The notes: generated by a model not told the origin, from the sequence alone. Shown: positions 42,449 through 52,058, counted from the stretch's first letter. The stretch is 64,000 nt of DNA from Candidatus Gastranaerophilales bacterium (GCA_944326525.1 CALVEG010000002.1:124001-188000); one strand, 5' to 3'. Translations and numbers: made by a program.

Positions 42449-44273
42449 CTCCTTCCACTATTGCTTTTGCAGTCGCTTTCTTCCTTGCTGAACCATTCAA
42501 CTCTGCTCTTTCCGCACTATTTGAAATAAATCCTATTTCCATCAATATTGCTGGAACTGTCGTATGATTGATTACATAAAACTTGGATTTAAACAAACCT
42601 CTGTTTTTGGTATTTATGGCACTTGCTAAAGATGCGTGTAATGTTTGAGCTAGCATAATACTCTCTTGATGATAATAATGAGTTTCAATACCACTGGCTT
42701 CTGTTCCGGTACTTGAGTTTACGTGAATACTTATGAATATATCAGGCTTAAAGTTTTCACTTATTGCAACTCTATCCTGCAATGATACATATTCATCGCT
42801 ATCTCTTGTCATCTGAACTACATAACCTTTTTTAACAAGCATATCTCTTACCTGTTTTGCTACATCCAAAGTTATGTCTTTTTCATTTATATTATCTCTT
42901 ATTGCACCGTAATCGGTCCCGCCATGGCCTGCATCGATTACGACCTTTCTAACTCCTTTTCCTGTCGGCTTTGGTGTTGTAACTGTCGGCGTTACAGGTT
43001 GAACAGCTATTGCTGGCTGCTGCTTTTTAGGTGTTTTAATTATTATTTTAAACGCCTGACCATCAGCTCCTAAAAATGTATTTACCAAACTGTTTTGCTC
43101 TAAAGGTATTGTCATTTTTAGTCCGATTTTAGGAATCAAACTTATCTGAGCATTTGCAAAAGGTGTTCCTTTATATGCAGCTTTAAAATCATCTTCATTA
43201 TAATTTTCAACATTATAAAGATATATAGTTAAAAGATCATTTTCTCTGTTAATTCCGTGAACTACAGGTGCTGTAAATGCTAAGGTCATTGAATTTGTCT
43301 GATCATCTATTTTTTCATGCGTATAAGAAATCATATTCGACACATTTGAAAACAAACTAAAATTCTTTATTTTGTCACAGTTTGCTATCAACAAAGATTG
43401 ATTATCGCTTGAAAATACAGGTATGTATTTTTTTACATCCTCTGTTGTTATTACAATTCTGGCTTTATTTACTGAGAACTGTCCAATTTTTACGGTTTCA
43501 TTGGTACCGATTGTATATTCTGTATTTCTTATATCTCCCCTTACAAGAGCATTTGGAATATCATAAACTATTCTTGACGGATTTGTAAGAATCATTGGCT
43601 TTTCTATCGTTATTGCCCCAAAACCGTTTAACAATATCGCATTTTGTTTTGCCGTTATACTGTCTATGTAATATTTCGTATTTAATTTAGTTTCTTTTCT
43701 TGATGTCTTTTGAGCATTGAAAGCCTCTTGGATTTCAGTCGCAAGATCTGCTTGCAATACTTCTGGAGTCGTCATTGTTAAATATTCATAGAAATCACTT
43801 GAAGATGCATGATCATCTCTATAGGTATTTTGAAAATAATCGTTATTTATCGTTGTATCTTTTAGTTGAATTATTATATTATTCTTAATCCTGTAAAAAT
43901 GGATTTTTGAAATATCATAATCCGGATCAAAATACATTACAGTTCGAACAACATCCGGATTTGTAGAATTCTGGCTAACTATGACCTGTTTCAATCCATT
44001 TGAAGTAAAAGTCCAATCTTGCTTTGGAACTGTCAAAACCGACGGAGTTATATCAAAATAAGCCCTTGTCGGGTTTTCCATTTTTACAAATTTTACACTT
44101 TTTAAAACCGGCTCCGGTATTGTATCAGGAACAGTCAAAAGTATAAATGTATTTGACGTATCGTAATTAAACGACGTAACTTTATATACATCTTCCGCAA
44201 ACACACTTTGGGAAAATGTACAAATAAACAGAAAAATTAATATTATAATTTTAAAAAATATTTTCATAAACAA
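42420..44273 (-). CDS. N-acetylmuramoyl-L-alanine amidase with N-terminal AMIN-like region
   Basis: The enzyme cleaves the amide bond between MurNAc and peptide in the cell wall. Signal peptide: MKIFFKIIILIFLFICTFSQ...FAED. The region of about 410 residues contains at least two AMIN-type beta segments (KMENPTRAYFDITPSVL; LTNPSRIVYDIPNAL), then a Thr/Pro linker. The C-terminal Amidase_3 domain shows VVIDAGHGG (zinc His), NEKDITLD (Glu), FISIHVNSS (His) and ILMEIGFISN (catalytic Glu). 617 residues. It lies upstream of murI in an overlapping operon, and resembles the AmiC-type amidases of cyanobacteria. Confidence 0.92.
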   Translation of the reverse strand: MFMKIFFKIIILIFLFICTFSQSVFAEDVYKVTSFNYDTSNTFILLTVPDTIPEPVLKSVKFVKMENPTRAYFDITPSVLTVPKQDWTFTSNGLKQVIVSQNSTNPDVVRTVMYFDPDYDISKIHFYRIKNNIIIQLKDTTINNDYFQNTYRDDHASSSDFYEYLTMTTPEVLQADLATEIQEAFNAQKTSRKETKLNTKYYIDSITAKQNAILLNGFGAITIEKPMILTNPSRIVYDIPNALVRGDIRNTEYTIGTNETVKIGQFSVNKARIVITTEDVKKYIPVFSSDNQSLLIANCDKIKNFSLFSNVSNMISYTHEKIDDQTNSMTLAFTAPVVHGINRENDLLTIYLYNVENYNEDDFKAAYKGTPFANAQISLIPKIGLKMTIPLEQNSLVNTFLGADGQAFKIIIKTPKKQQPAIAVQPVTPTVTTPKPTGKGVRKVVIDAGHGGTDYGAIRDNINEKDITLDVAKQVRDMLVKKGYVVQMTRDSDEYVSLQDRVAISENFKPDIFISIHVNSSTGTEASGIETHYYHQESIMLAQTLHASLASAINTKNRGLFKSKFYVINHTTVPAILMEIGFISNSAERAELNGSARKKATAKAIVEGVENYFDQLK

Positions 44274-44363
44274 ATATCCACATTAAATATTATAATAAGA
44301 ATATTAAAAACATTCAAAAATGTTACATTTGGTATAAATGCGCAAACCCCTAACTGTTTCTCT

Positions 44364-45500
44364 CTAACTTAGGCAATCCAAAAGTCTTTTATGCAATGGA
44401 ACATTATGAACTCTTATGTAATCGACTTTATTTTCTAAGGCCAGAGCATTCAAGGCAACAGTGAATATATCTTTCATTTCATTAGTCTCCTCTTTCATTC
44501 CAAGAAGGCTTTTTCTTGAAACACCCAGCATAACTTCACAACCAAGTCCGTAAAATTCTTCAACTCGTCTTATTATCTCAAAATTATCATCTCTGGTTTT
44601 GCCAAAACCTATCCCTGGATCTACAATTATATTTTCTTTTGCAATTCCTTTTGAAAGTGCAAAATCTACTTTTTCTCTTAACTTAAGATATATTTCATCC
44701 ATCAAACTTTCATAACGGGGGTTATCCTGCATATTTTGAGGATCGCCCAAAGAATGCTGAATAATAACCTTCACACCATATTTTGCAATGACATCCACCA
44801 TATTTTTATCATAATCAAGCCCTGAAACATCATTTATAATTTGAGCACCTTCAAGAATACACTTTTCTGCGACTTCAGCACTTCTTGTATCTACGCTTAT
44901 TGGAATTAAAATCCCGTTCTCTTTTGCAAATTTTAATATCGGAATTATTCTTTCTATCTGAGCTTTACCAGAAACAGGTGTCGAATAAGGCCGTGTAGAT
45001 TCGGAACCTATATCAATTATATCCGCTCCGCTTGAAATCATATATTGAAAATGCTCTTTTGCCTTCTCATAATCTAAAAATTCTCCCCCATCAGAAAAGG
45101 AATCAGGGGTAAGATTTAAAATCCCGACTATCTTTGTTTTACCTGACTTTTTGTATAATATAAACTTTTCAATTTCTTCACCTAAAGCTTTCAACCCAAA
45201 CGGCTGAAATGCAAGCTTAGATGAGATTTTTTTCAATTGAGAAATACTTCCGCCTAAAATACAATCACTTTTTTCAACTTTTGCTGTTATAACCTCACGA
45301 TGAGCCGCACAGTCCGCCCCAACAGAAAGTGCCGTCTGCTTCAAAATATTTACCTGAGGGCTTGTCAAAGAATAAATCTTTATATTTTTATATTCAAACT
45401 TTAAAGCCCCTTGCGTTGTATAAGTCTTGTCAAAACCGATACGCTCAAGCTCCTGCGTCATATTTTTCGTGCAAATTTCTTTCAATACAAAATTCTTCAT
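44364..45500 (-). CDS. folP: Dihydropteroate synthase with N-terminal extension
   Basis: FolP joins pterin pyrophosphate to p-aminobenzoate in folate synthesis. Signatures are VGILNLTPDSFSDGGEF, GADIIDIGSESTRP, NDVSGL and IVDPGIGFGKTRDDNFEII. The core starts near residue 122; the preceding ~120 residues (NILKQTALSVGADCAAHREV then ILGGSISQLKKI...QPFGLKAL) match the extended DHPS type of several anaerobes. 378 residues. No other folate genes are adjacent; the cyclo-ligase is at 38 kb. Confidence 0.92.
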   Translation of the reverse strand: MKNFVLKEICTKNMTQELERIGFDKTYTTQGALKFEYKNIKIYSLTSPQVNILKQTALSVGADCAAHREVITAKVEKSDCILGGSISQLKKISSKLAFQPFGLKALGEEIEKFILYKKSGKTKIVGILNLTPDSFSDGGEFLDYEKAKEHFQYMISSGADIIDIGSESTRPYSTPVSGKAQIERIIPILKFAKENGILIPISVDTRSAEVAEKCILEGAQIINDVSGLDYDKNMVDVIAKYGVKVIIQHSLGDPQNMQDNPRYESLMDEIYLKLREKVDFALSKGIAKENIIVDPGIGFGKTRDDNFEIIRRVEEFYGLGCEVMLGVSRKSLLGMKEETNEMKDIFTVALNALALENKVDYIRVHNVPLHKRLLDCLS

Positions 45501-45561
45501 ATCCGAATTTTATCAAAAAAAACACCAACTAACAAAACTTATTTGATATTTGCAAAAACTG

Positions 45562-46053
45562 CTATTTTTCGTCTTCTTCCGCTAATGACTGAATGAATTT
45601 TGATTTTTTAATATGGTTTTCATAAGCATTAGTAGTTGTTGTTGCTATATTAGTAAGACCTGTAACAAGAGTCAAAAGCGCCAATCCAAAACCAAAACAT
45701 TTTGCGGTTCCTTGGAAAACAGAAGTCTTAACCAATTTACCAATACCGGGAGCCTTTTGAACCCATCCTGAAAAAGCCTCTGCATACTTTCTCATCACTT
45801 TACCGAAACTACCAAACAAAACTTTTGTTTCTTTTACCGGTTTATTTGCGATTCTAATACTGTCAACTACTTCTCCTGATAAAGTACCAACTTTAGAAGA
45901 AGTTTTAAACATACTGAATCCGGCTTTTCTTCCGGCTGCGGCTGCCGCACTCGTCCCAACTGCGGCTTCACCTACTCTTTTTTTAGTTTCTTCAGAGTTT
46001 AAATTACCGTTTCTTGCGCTATATAAACTTGTTGCCAATTTATCAACCGGCAT
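45562..46053 (-). CDS. Small hydrophobic-helix protein, pair 2 member B
   Basis: This 163-residue protein is Ala/Gly-rich near residue 35 (GTSAAAAAGRKAGFSMF) and has one clear hydrophobic helix (CFGFGLALLTLVTGLTNIA). Its ATG overlaps the stop of the upstream gene by one base, exactly as in the 14.7-16.3 kb pair. It lacks the F-x-G motif at the N-terminus. No family recognised. Confidence 0.6.
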   Translation of the reverse strand: MPVDKLATSLYSARNGNLNSEETKKRVGEAAVGTSAAAAAGRKAGFSMFKTSSKVGTLSGEVVDSIRIANKPVKETKVLFGSFGKVMRKYAEAFSGWVQKAPGIGKLVKTSVFQGTAKCFGFGLALLTLVTGLTNIATTTTNAYENHIKKSKFIQSLAEEDEK

Positions 46054-46850
46054 TATTCCTCCTCTGCAAAAGCTTCATTGTCGTTTAATTTTGCAGCTTT
46101 TTCAGCCTTTTCTTTTTCTGCAGCTTCTTTTTGTTCCATCATGGTTGCAGCACCAGTCGAAATACCACCTGCTACACCTAATGTATTTGATACAGCGTCT
46201 TTATAATTTGCTCCGGTAAGTTTATTGTAAAGTTTTACAACTCCTTCACCTATACCGCTAAATATTCCATCCACAAAACCTGTAACCTTTTGTACATATT
46301 TGTTGCCTGAAATCTTTTTAGCTGTATTTGAGAAAAACTCTGCAAATGCTGTCTTTTTAAATTTTTCTTTCTGAGCATCTAATTTTGTTTTATTGTTTTT
46401 ATAAGTTTTCGATTGTTTTATTTTAGTAAATTGTTTTCCGATAAATTCTTTAATATCATCTAAACCTTTTGATATCGGAGTTGTAACTTTTTTCTTAAAC
46501 CCTGCAACAAGTTTTTGAACCTGTTTTGATTTAACAACATCTTCTCCACGCTCAATTATATATTTTGCACTGTACCCTGTTCCCAATGCACCCAATGCTG
46601 CAGCTGAACCAATTATTCCATATTGCAAAGCTTTCTTCATAGGCTTCACAACAGGCGCATCTTTATCATCCATCATTCCCTGCATGTCTGAACGTCTATT
46701 ATTCCATTTTTGACGCTCCTTTGCATATTCTGTATATTCTTCAATCAGAATCTGCTCTTTTTCCTGTTCTGAATCTTCAGCTTTTTTGCTTTCGCCAAAT
46801 GATGTCGTTACTTGATAATTTCGGTTAATTACAGGATGAATTGTTAACAT
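46053..46850 (-). CDS. Membrane-associated protein with TTSFGE motif, pair 2 member A
   Basis: This 265-residue protein begins MLTIHPVINRNYQVTTSFGE, with SFG at residues 17-19. An acidic coil follows (EDSEQEKEQILIEEYTEYAK), then a Gly/Ala hydrophobic helix (YGIIGSAAALGALGTGYSA), a long Lys-rich helical region and a second Gly/Ala patch (NTLGVAGGISTGAATMM). It is the first of a coupled pair. The arrangement of F-x-G, hydrophobic patches and partner gene matches the pair at 14.7-16.3 kb. Unknown function. Confidence 0.65.
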   Translation of the reverse strand: MLTIHPVINRNYQVTTSFGESKKAEDSEQEKEQILIEEYTEYAKERQKWNNRRSDMQGMMDDKDAPVVKPMKKALQYGIIGSAAALGALGTGYSAKYIIERGEDVVKSKQVQKLVAGFKKKVTTPISKGLDDIKEFIGKQFTKIKQSKTYKNNKTKLDAQKEKFKKTAFAEFFSNTAKKISGNKYVQKVTGFVDGIFSGIGEGVVKLYNKLTGANYKDAVSNTLGVAGGISTGAATMMEQKEAAEKEKAEKAAKLNDNEAFAEEE

Positions 46851-47036
46851 ATTTTCTCCGTTTCTTTATAAGACTATCGTCAATAGTCTAATAAGCCTGA
46901 AAACTTTTTTTTGCTGTTTTATTTAAAATTAGTTAATAAAAATTTACAAATCCTATACACAAGTTCATTATCTCATATTAAGCCAATTTTGTAAACTCTT
47001 ATATTAATTTTCGTAATCATATAAAAATGCTTATAA

Positions 47037-47957
47037 TCAAAGGTATTTCACCCCTTGATAAGTTCCGCGACTCAGGAATTCCCTATCTATTTTATTCAGG
47101 CAGTCCATTTTTTTCCCCAGCCACTGCGGTTCAATAAGAGTCTTTGAAAAACCGTTGCCGGCAAGCCTATGGATTGTTGTTTCAGGAGGAAGATATTCCA
47201 AAAAATCGCAAACTGTTTTTATATAATCATCCTCTGACATAAAATCAACTTCGCCTGCTCTGTACATATCAGCCAACTTTGTATTTTCCAACGCACACAA
47301 TTGGTGAATTTTCACTCCATCAACTTTTAATTCTGCTAACTTCTTAGCTGTCTGCATAATTTCATCATGATTTTCCCACAAGCCGAAAATCACATGAACA
47401 CAAACGTTTATTCCGTATTCTTTTGTTTTCTCATAAGCCCTTAAAAAGCAGTCAAAATCGTGACCTCGATTTATTTTTTTTAAAGTCCTGTCGTGTATCG
47501 ACTGAAGCCCGTATTCAATCCACGTATAATAATCGGCTTTATACCCTGAAATCAATTTCAACTTATCATCATCCACACAATCAGGTCTTGTTCCGATAGA
47601 AAGCCCAATTATCCTCTCATCACATAAAGATGCATTATATATTTTCTCTAATTCTCCAACTGGTTTGTAGGTATTTGAAAATGCCTGAAAATAAGACATA
47701 AATTTTTCTGCCTTGAATCTTTCACTTAAATTTTTTATCCCGACTTTAACCTGATCTTCTATGGACAAAAGATTTGAATGCGCCTGAGAAAAGCTTCCGC
47801 CGTCGTCACAAAATATACACCCGCCCTTTGAAATTGTCCCGTCACGATTCGGACAGGAAAAACCGGCATCAAGAGTTATTTTATAAACTTTTGCACCAAA
47901 TTTATTTTTCAAATGCGCACTAAACTGATTATATCGTTTATCCGTTCCATTAAACAT
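47037..47957 (-). CDS. Radical SAM protein, YhcC/TIGR01212-like
   Basis: This 306-residue protein has the unusual cluster motif CPNRDGTISKGGCIFC (C-x11-C-x2-C) followed by DGGSFSQ, typical of the TIGR01212/YhcC radical SAM subgroup. YFQAFSNTYKP, GLSIGTRPDCV, WIEYGLQSIHDRTLKKINRG and VHVIFGLW are conserved. The family's substrate is not established. It is monocistronic with no clear ribosome-binding site. Confidence 0.88.
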   Translation of the reverse strand: MFNGTDKRYNQFSAHLKNKFGAKVYKITLDAGFSCPNRDGTISKGGCIFCDDGGSFSQAHSNLLSIEDQVKVGIKNLSERFKAEKFMSYFQAFSNTYKPVGELEKIYNASLCDERIIGLSIGTRPDCVDDDKLKLISGYKADYYTWIEYGLQSIHDRTLKKINRGHDFDCFLRAYEKTKEYGINVCVHVIFGLWENHDEIMQTAKKLAELKVDGVKIHQLCALENTKLADMYRAGEVDFMSEDDYIKTVCDFLEYLPPETTIHRLAGNGFSKTLIEPQWLGKKMDCLNKIDREFLSRGTYQGVKYL

Positions 47958-48058
47958 AAAATTTATTATACAACAAAAATCATTTCACCTCTTTGCGTTT
48001 TTTATAAAACACAAATATAGCAAAATGATTTTTGCAAAACTTTCAATTTCACGAAAAA

Positions 48059-48226
48059 TTATTTTTCGTTTTCTTCGTTATTTATAGGATAAACATAATG
48101 TTCACCGCAATTTGGGCATACAACTTCTTGTTGTTTTCCTTCTTCCAATTGCGCAACTTCAAACAATGTTTTACATCCTGATTGAACACATCTTATTGCC
48201 CATGTAGGTCTGATTAATCTTGCCAT
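48059..48226 (-). CDS. 55-residue zinc-ribbon protein
   Basis: Hand-read gene: ATG at 48224-48226, stop at 48059, AGAGGGAAAATT just upstream. The product MARLIRPTWAIRCVQSGCKT ... VVCPNCGEHYVYP has Cys13, Cys18, Cys37 and Cys40, a C-x4-C...C-P-x-C-G zinc ribbon, and an acidic tail NNEENEK. It is monocistronic. Similar tiny zinc ribbons are often nucleic-acid or RNA-polymerase binding, but no specific family is recognised. Confidence 0.7.
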   Translation of the reverse strand: MARLIRPTWAIRCVQSGCKTLFEVAQLEEGKQQEVVCPNCGEHYVYPINNEENEK

Positions 48227-48386
48227 AATTTTCCCTCTTTCATCAACTTAACATCTACATATTATCATCCGAAAACTGTTTATGCAAGTTATAAATATAT
48301 CTTTACGTCTACTCTAAACTAAACAAACAGGTAATTTTTTAATTATTTGAAAATTATATAATATTACGGAACGAAAGGATTAAAAA

Positions 48387-48674
48387 ATGAAAAACTTTTT
48401 TATTTTATTTTCAATTCTAACCGTTGGCTTTCTGGCATTTTGGGATGCTAAAACAAGAATTGATGAACTTGAAAGTGTTGCAGCTACCACACCATCACAG
48501 GTAGAAATGCAGCGAAAAGTTCCAAATTCCGAAGGCAAAGGGGTTCTTAATAAAGTAGACAGCCAACGAAACTTTAACCCGCCAATAAACCAAAATGATA
48601 ATCCTAAAGTACAAAATATTCCTCAACAAAACAAAGACAAATTCAAACCATTTAGGCCAAATCAAAGTCCATAA
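48387..48674 (+). CDS. Small membrane-anchored Pro/Asn-rich protein
   Basis: This 95-residue protein has an N-terminal hydrophobic segment MKNFFILFSILTVGFLAFW, either an uncleaved anchor or a signal. The remainder is a polar, Asn/Pro/Gln-rich, likely disordered chain. GAAAGG precedes the ATG. Its 3' end overlaps the convergent exported-protein gene by 13 nt. Unknown. Confidence 0.55.
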   Translation: MKNFFILFSILTVGFLAFWDAKTRIDELESVAATTPSQVEMQRKVPNSEGKGVLNKVDSQRNFNPPINQNDNPKVQNIPQQNKDKFKPFRPNQSP

Positions 48675-49477
48675 AGGATTTCGCCATAATCTTCTTCATT
48701 TTCTGATTTTATATCTCTATTACGGTTAAAATCCGGCATTGTATTATTTATTTTTAACAAAGCCCCTGGAGAAACACCCTCTGTTGCCTTTGGTGACACA
48801 ACCGGCTCTGTTGTTTTTGGAAAAAACCTTAATATTACATTTTGCGCAATACTTCTTCCTGCAATAGCTTCACTGTACATCAAAACTTGTTCAAATCGCG
48901 CTGCTGCTTGAGATGGACTTTTGGCAACAAATTGATCATTATTATTTCCGAGTTTTCTCTTGTAGCTTCCGCTCCACATTACAAGACCGTTTACACTGTC
49001 TATCAATACTGCATTTGTTTCCATTTCAAAAGGATAAACTATATCAAAATTATTTGATAAATCTAAAATTTCCCACACTCTGCGTCTTAAGTTACTTTTT
49101 TTAGTCATGCCGGAACTTGATATTAATAATACAGACCTTACACCAAAGATATTTGAAATCTGCTTTATTGTCGGCATATCAATATTATTCGCTCTGTTAT
49201 ACTTCCTTAAAACTTCCTCTGTTAAAGCCATTAGCTGAGGATTTGAGGCAAGCTTTGCTCTTACTACATTTAAATCAGGCGCAATAACTTGATTTGTTTT
49301 CGCAAAATTTGATATTACATCCTCTGCTACTATATTTGATACATTATCCATACAGTAATAGTTACTGCAAACATCCAGTATATCTGCCGGAAGTACCAAA
49401 ACCCCAAAACTGACTGCTTCTGCCTTTAACGGAAATATCAGGCAAATTAATAATATTATTTTTATGAAAACTTTCAT
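48662..49477 (-). CDS. Exported protein, possibly CsgG/TolB-like N-domain
   Basis: Signal peptide MKVFIKIILLICLIFPLKAEA with cleavage before VSFG. The mature protein (~250 residues) has an alternating alpha/beta pattern: VLVLPADILDVC, EDVISNFAKTNQVIAPDLNV, IKQISNIFGVRSVLLISS, NAVLIDSVNGLVMWSGSY. This resembles the nucleotide-sensor-like domain of CsgG, FlgT and TolB, in which a residual strand VRSVLLI is followed by V-D-S-x-x-G-x-V-W-S. That comparison is by eye and tentative. A disordered tail follows. Monocistronic. Confidence 0.6.
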   Translation of the reverse strand: MKVFIKIILLICLIFPLKAEAVSFGVLVLPADILDVCSNYYCMDNVSNIVAEDVISNFAKTNQVIAPDLNVVRAKLASNPQLMALTEEVLRKYNRANNIDMPTIKQISNIFGVRSVLLISSSGMTKKSNLRRRVWEILDLSNNFDIVYPFEMETNAVLIDSVNGLVMWSGSYKRKLGNNNDQFVAKSPSQAAARFEQVLMYSEAIAGRSIAQNVILRFFPKTTEPVVSPKATEGVSPGALLKINNTMPDFNRNRDIKSENEEDYGEILYGL

Positions 49478-49580
49478 AATTTTATTTTACCACAGAATTT
49501 CTCATACAACTAACCGATTATTTTTTATATCTAATATTTTAGAATTAAATATAAAACAACAATCAACAGGAGAATAGCTT

Positions 49581-49964
49581 ATGGACTATCAAGTTTTAAT
49601 GGACAAAGCAATAGAAGTTTCAAAAAACGCTTATGCGCCGTATTCACACTTTGCCGTAGGCGCATGTGTTGTAGGTGGAAGCGGGAATTTGTATACAGGT
49701 TGCAATTTTGAAAATTCAAGTTTCGGACTTACAATTTGCGCCGAAAGAAACGCAATAGGTACAGCAATTGCTAACGGCGAAAAAAACATTCAAGCTATTG
49801 CTATATACTCTCCAAACAGCGAAGATTGCAGTCCTTGCGGCGCATGCCGGCAGGTAATCTCCGAATTCTGCGGACCTGAAGGTATTGATGTTATAACCCT
49901 TACTTCTGAAGGATTAAAAATCCGCAACCTTAATGAAATTCTGCCCGAAAGATTCAAACTCTAA
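49581..49964 (+). CDS. cdd: Cytidine deaminase
   Basis: Cdd deaminates cytidine and deoxycytidine to uridine forms. Zinc and catalytic motifs CNFENSSFGLTICAERNAI (Cys and Glu) and PCGACRQVISEF (two Cys) are intact. 127 residues, the normal length of the homotetrameric type. AGGAG precedes the ATG by 8 nt. A small zinc-ribbon gene starts 2 nt downstream. Confidence 0.95.
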   Translation: MDYQVLMDKAIEVSKNAYAPYSHFAVGACVVGGSGNLYTGCNFENSSFGLTICAERNAIGTAIANGEKNIQAIAIYSPNSEDCSPCGACRQVISEFCGPEGIDVITLTSEGLKIRNLNEILPERFKL

Positions 49965-49966
49965 TA

Positions 49967-50206
49967 ATGTATTTTATTGAACTTCTTGTTAAATATTTTA
50001 AAAAAGATAAAATTGAAAATATCCTGGACAAACTTGAAACAGAACGAGCAATTGACCCGCTTGACGAAAAGTTTGAAATTAACGACGAAAGCGAACATTG
50101 CGAACACCTGTTTCTGCCACTGGACAGCACAGGACAGACTTTTGCCTGCACAAAATGCGGACTTGTAATTGACAAAAAGGCTTACGATAACCTTAAATTG
50201 CAATGA
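49967..50206 (+). CDS. 79-residue zinc-binding small protein
   Basis: It starts 2 nt after cdd, so it is certainly co-transcribed. The sequence has a short hydrophobic/basic start (MYFIELLVKYFKKDK), an acidic middle and a C-terminal HCEHLF...TFACTKCGLVID with His/Cys pairs forming a plausible zinc ribbon (C-E-H and C-x2-C). It ends 7 nt before the convergent murT stop. Unknown family. Confidence 0.7.
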   Translation: MYFIELLVKYFKKDKIENILDKLETERAIDPLDEKFEINDESEHCEHLFLPLDSTGQTFACTKCGLVIDKKAYDNLKLQ

Positions 50207-50212
50207 ATTAAA

Positions 50213-51556
50213 TCACTTTTTAAGCTTCATCTTATTAATTTTCAAAAGCGCAGTGTATGAAGGAAGTATCGTAATTTTTTCATCACTATTTTCTGAACCC
50301 GAAACAAGTGCAATTGCTTTTTCAATTGATTTTTCTATCACGATTTTATCCTGAGGAACTCCCGCATACTTAAGCCTTAATGCCATATCCTCCGCTCTTG
50401 TACCGGATGTCACAACAAGCTTTCTCGCACCTTTAAGCTGTTCAAAATCACTGTCCCATAACCAGCTTATATCACGACCGTCCGCGTAATTGTCGTTTAT
50501 TGCAATTAAAATATTTGACTCCAAATCTACAGTCTTAAGCACTTCACTAGCACCTGTCGGATTTTTTATAAGCTGAATTAAAGCTGAATGTCCGTTAATT
50601 TTTCGAACTTCAGTTCTCCCAAAAATCGACTTGTAACTATCAAGCGCCTTTTGTATTTCCGCCTGATTAAGCCCGAGTTCAAACCCTAAAGCAATTGCTG
50701 CCAGCGCATTATATGCATTATATAAACCAACCAAGTTTATTCTAAATTCATATTCAATTTCATTATGCTTAACTTTTAATTCAGACTTGTCATTAAAAAC
50801 AACTGCTGTTGCGGAATAATTACATTCAGGACGTTTAAATCCGCAGTTTTTACAGAAATAATGCCCCTGCTGAGCAAAAAATTGTTTTGAATATTCCAAA
50901 TGTTCTCCACAAACACAATTGAAAGCTTCTGATGGCGCATTTGAAGTTTGCTTATAATTGCAATCATATTGAACATCCTCAAAACCGTAATAAATGGAAG
51001 AATTTTTCTCCCCCATGCCTGCGACAAGCGGATCATCAGCATTAAGGACAAGTTTTAAATCAGGATTTTTAGCAATCGCATTCTTTATAAACCCTGCGGT
51101 CGTCGCAAGCTCACCATATCTGTCCAATTGATCTCGAAAAAGGTTTGTTACAACAAGATAGTCAGCTTTTATATAGTCATAAAGCTTGGTAAGATAAGCT
51201 TCATCCGACTCAATTACAGCATAATCAAACTTTCTAAACGGCACAATTCCGAGCGCAAACATATTTGCAACCCCTGTCAGCATATTTGCACCCTTTAGGT
51301 TATGTATAACTTTTTGGTGCGCAGTTTCAAGAATATGAGAAATAACACCGGAAGTCGTAGTTTTACCGTTTGTTCCCGTTACAGTTATAATCTTTTCCTT
51401 AACGTAATCCCCGCAATGCGATAAAAACTTAGGGTAATATTTTAAAACTACCATACCCGCAAACGATGTTCCACCTGATTTTGAAAACAGCTTAATCCCT
51501 ATATACGCCGCTCTTGCAAGTATTAAGGAAGTATAAAATTTAAATTTTCCAAACAT
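50213..51556 (-). CDS. murT: Mur-ligase-like lipid II isoglutaminyl synthase subunit MurT
   Basis: MurT, with the glutaminase GatD, amidates D-Glu of lipid II. Evidence: P-loop VTGTNGKTTTSGV, the Mur-ligase centre NADDPLVAG and the characteristic zinc ribbon CVCGEHLEYSKQFF...HYFCKNCGF (four Cys) inserted in the middle domain. The C-terminal DUF1727 has NDNYADGRDISWLWD. 447 residues, as in Firmicutes MurT. GatD normally sits adjacent; here the next genes are on the opposite strand or unrelated. Confidence 0.88.
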   Translation of the reverse strand: MFGKFKFYTSLILARAAYIGIKLFSKSGGTSFAGMVVLKYYPKFLSHCGDYVKEKIITVTGTNGKTTTSGVISHILETAHQKVIHNLKGANMLTGVANMFALGIVPFRKFDYAVIESDEAYLTKLYDYIKADYLVVTNLFRDQLDRYGELATTAGFIKNAIAKNPDLKLVLNADDPLVAGMGEKNSSIYYGFEDVQYDCNYKQTSNAPSEAFNCVCGEHLEYSKQFFAQQGHYFCKNCGFKRPECNYSATAVVFNDKSELKVKHNEIEYEFRINLVGLYNAYNALAAIALGFELGLNQAEIQKALDSYKSIFGRTEVRKINGHSALIQLIKNPTGASEVLKTVDLESNILIAINDNYADGRDISWLWDSDFEQLKGARKLVVTSGTRAEDMALRLKYAGVPQDKIVIEKSIEKAIALVSGSENSDEKITILPSYTALLKINKMKLKK

Positions 51557-51635
51557 AAATAGTCCTTTAGACGTATTTCCAATCTCTCTTTTGTATCCTA
51601 TAATTCAAATATAATACAAATTAGAAATAATTAAA

Positions 51636-51995
51636 ATGTTTTTATTTATCGCAACAATTTTTATAGCAGAATTAATCATATTTTCGACTTTGGTTTTCTA
51701 CATAATCAAGGCAGATAAAGCCGTTATTGAATTAAACAAACAGGTTACGGAATACAAACCTCAAATTAAAAATGTACTTAACGGAATAAAAGAAACCGTT
51801 ATTGAAATTAGCGACAAAAAAGATCTGTTATATGAGTATTTGCGCAAAAAACGTGACCAGTGGATTTTTAAAACAATTCAAACTGTTCTTATATACTTCT
51901 TGCTGTTTTTATTCAGAGGCAAATGCAAAAAAGCGGCAAAGATTTGCCAAGGACTGCTTCTTGCAAAAGACGTCTGGGACAGCATTCCGGGCTAA
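51636..51995 (+). CDS. Small membrane protein, unknown, first gene of the YtxH cluster
   Basis: This 119-residue protein has an N-terminal membrane helix (FLFIATIFIAELIIFSTLVF), a helical DUF948-like middle (VIELNKQVTEYKPQIKNVLN) and a second hydrophobic segment near residue 85 (TIQTVLIYFLLFLF). It is followed at 64 nt by a YtxH gene. The plan of one helix followed by an amphipathic coil recalls DUF948/YtxG-type envelope proteins. No exact family recognised. Confidence 0.6.
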   Translation: MFLFIATIFIAELIIFSTLVFYIIKADKAVIELNKQVTEYKPQIKNVLNGIKETVIEISDKKDLLYEYLRKKRDQWIFKTIQTVLIYFLLFLFRGKCKKAAKICQGLLLAKDVWDSIPG

Positions 51996-52058
51996 ACAGC
52001 TTGTAAATTCTCAAAAAAATGTTATAATAAATACATACAAATGAAAGACGAGGTAAAT

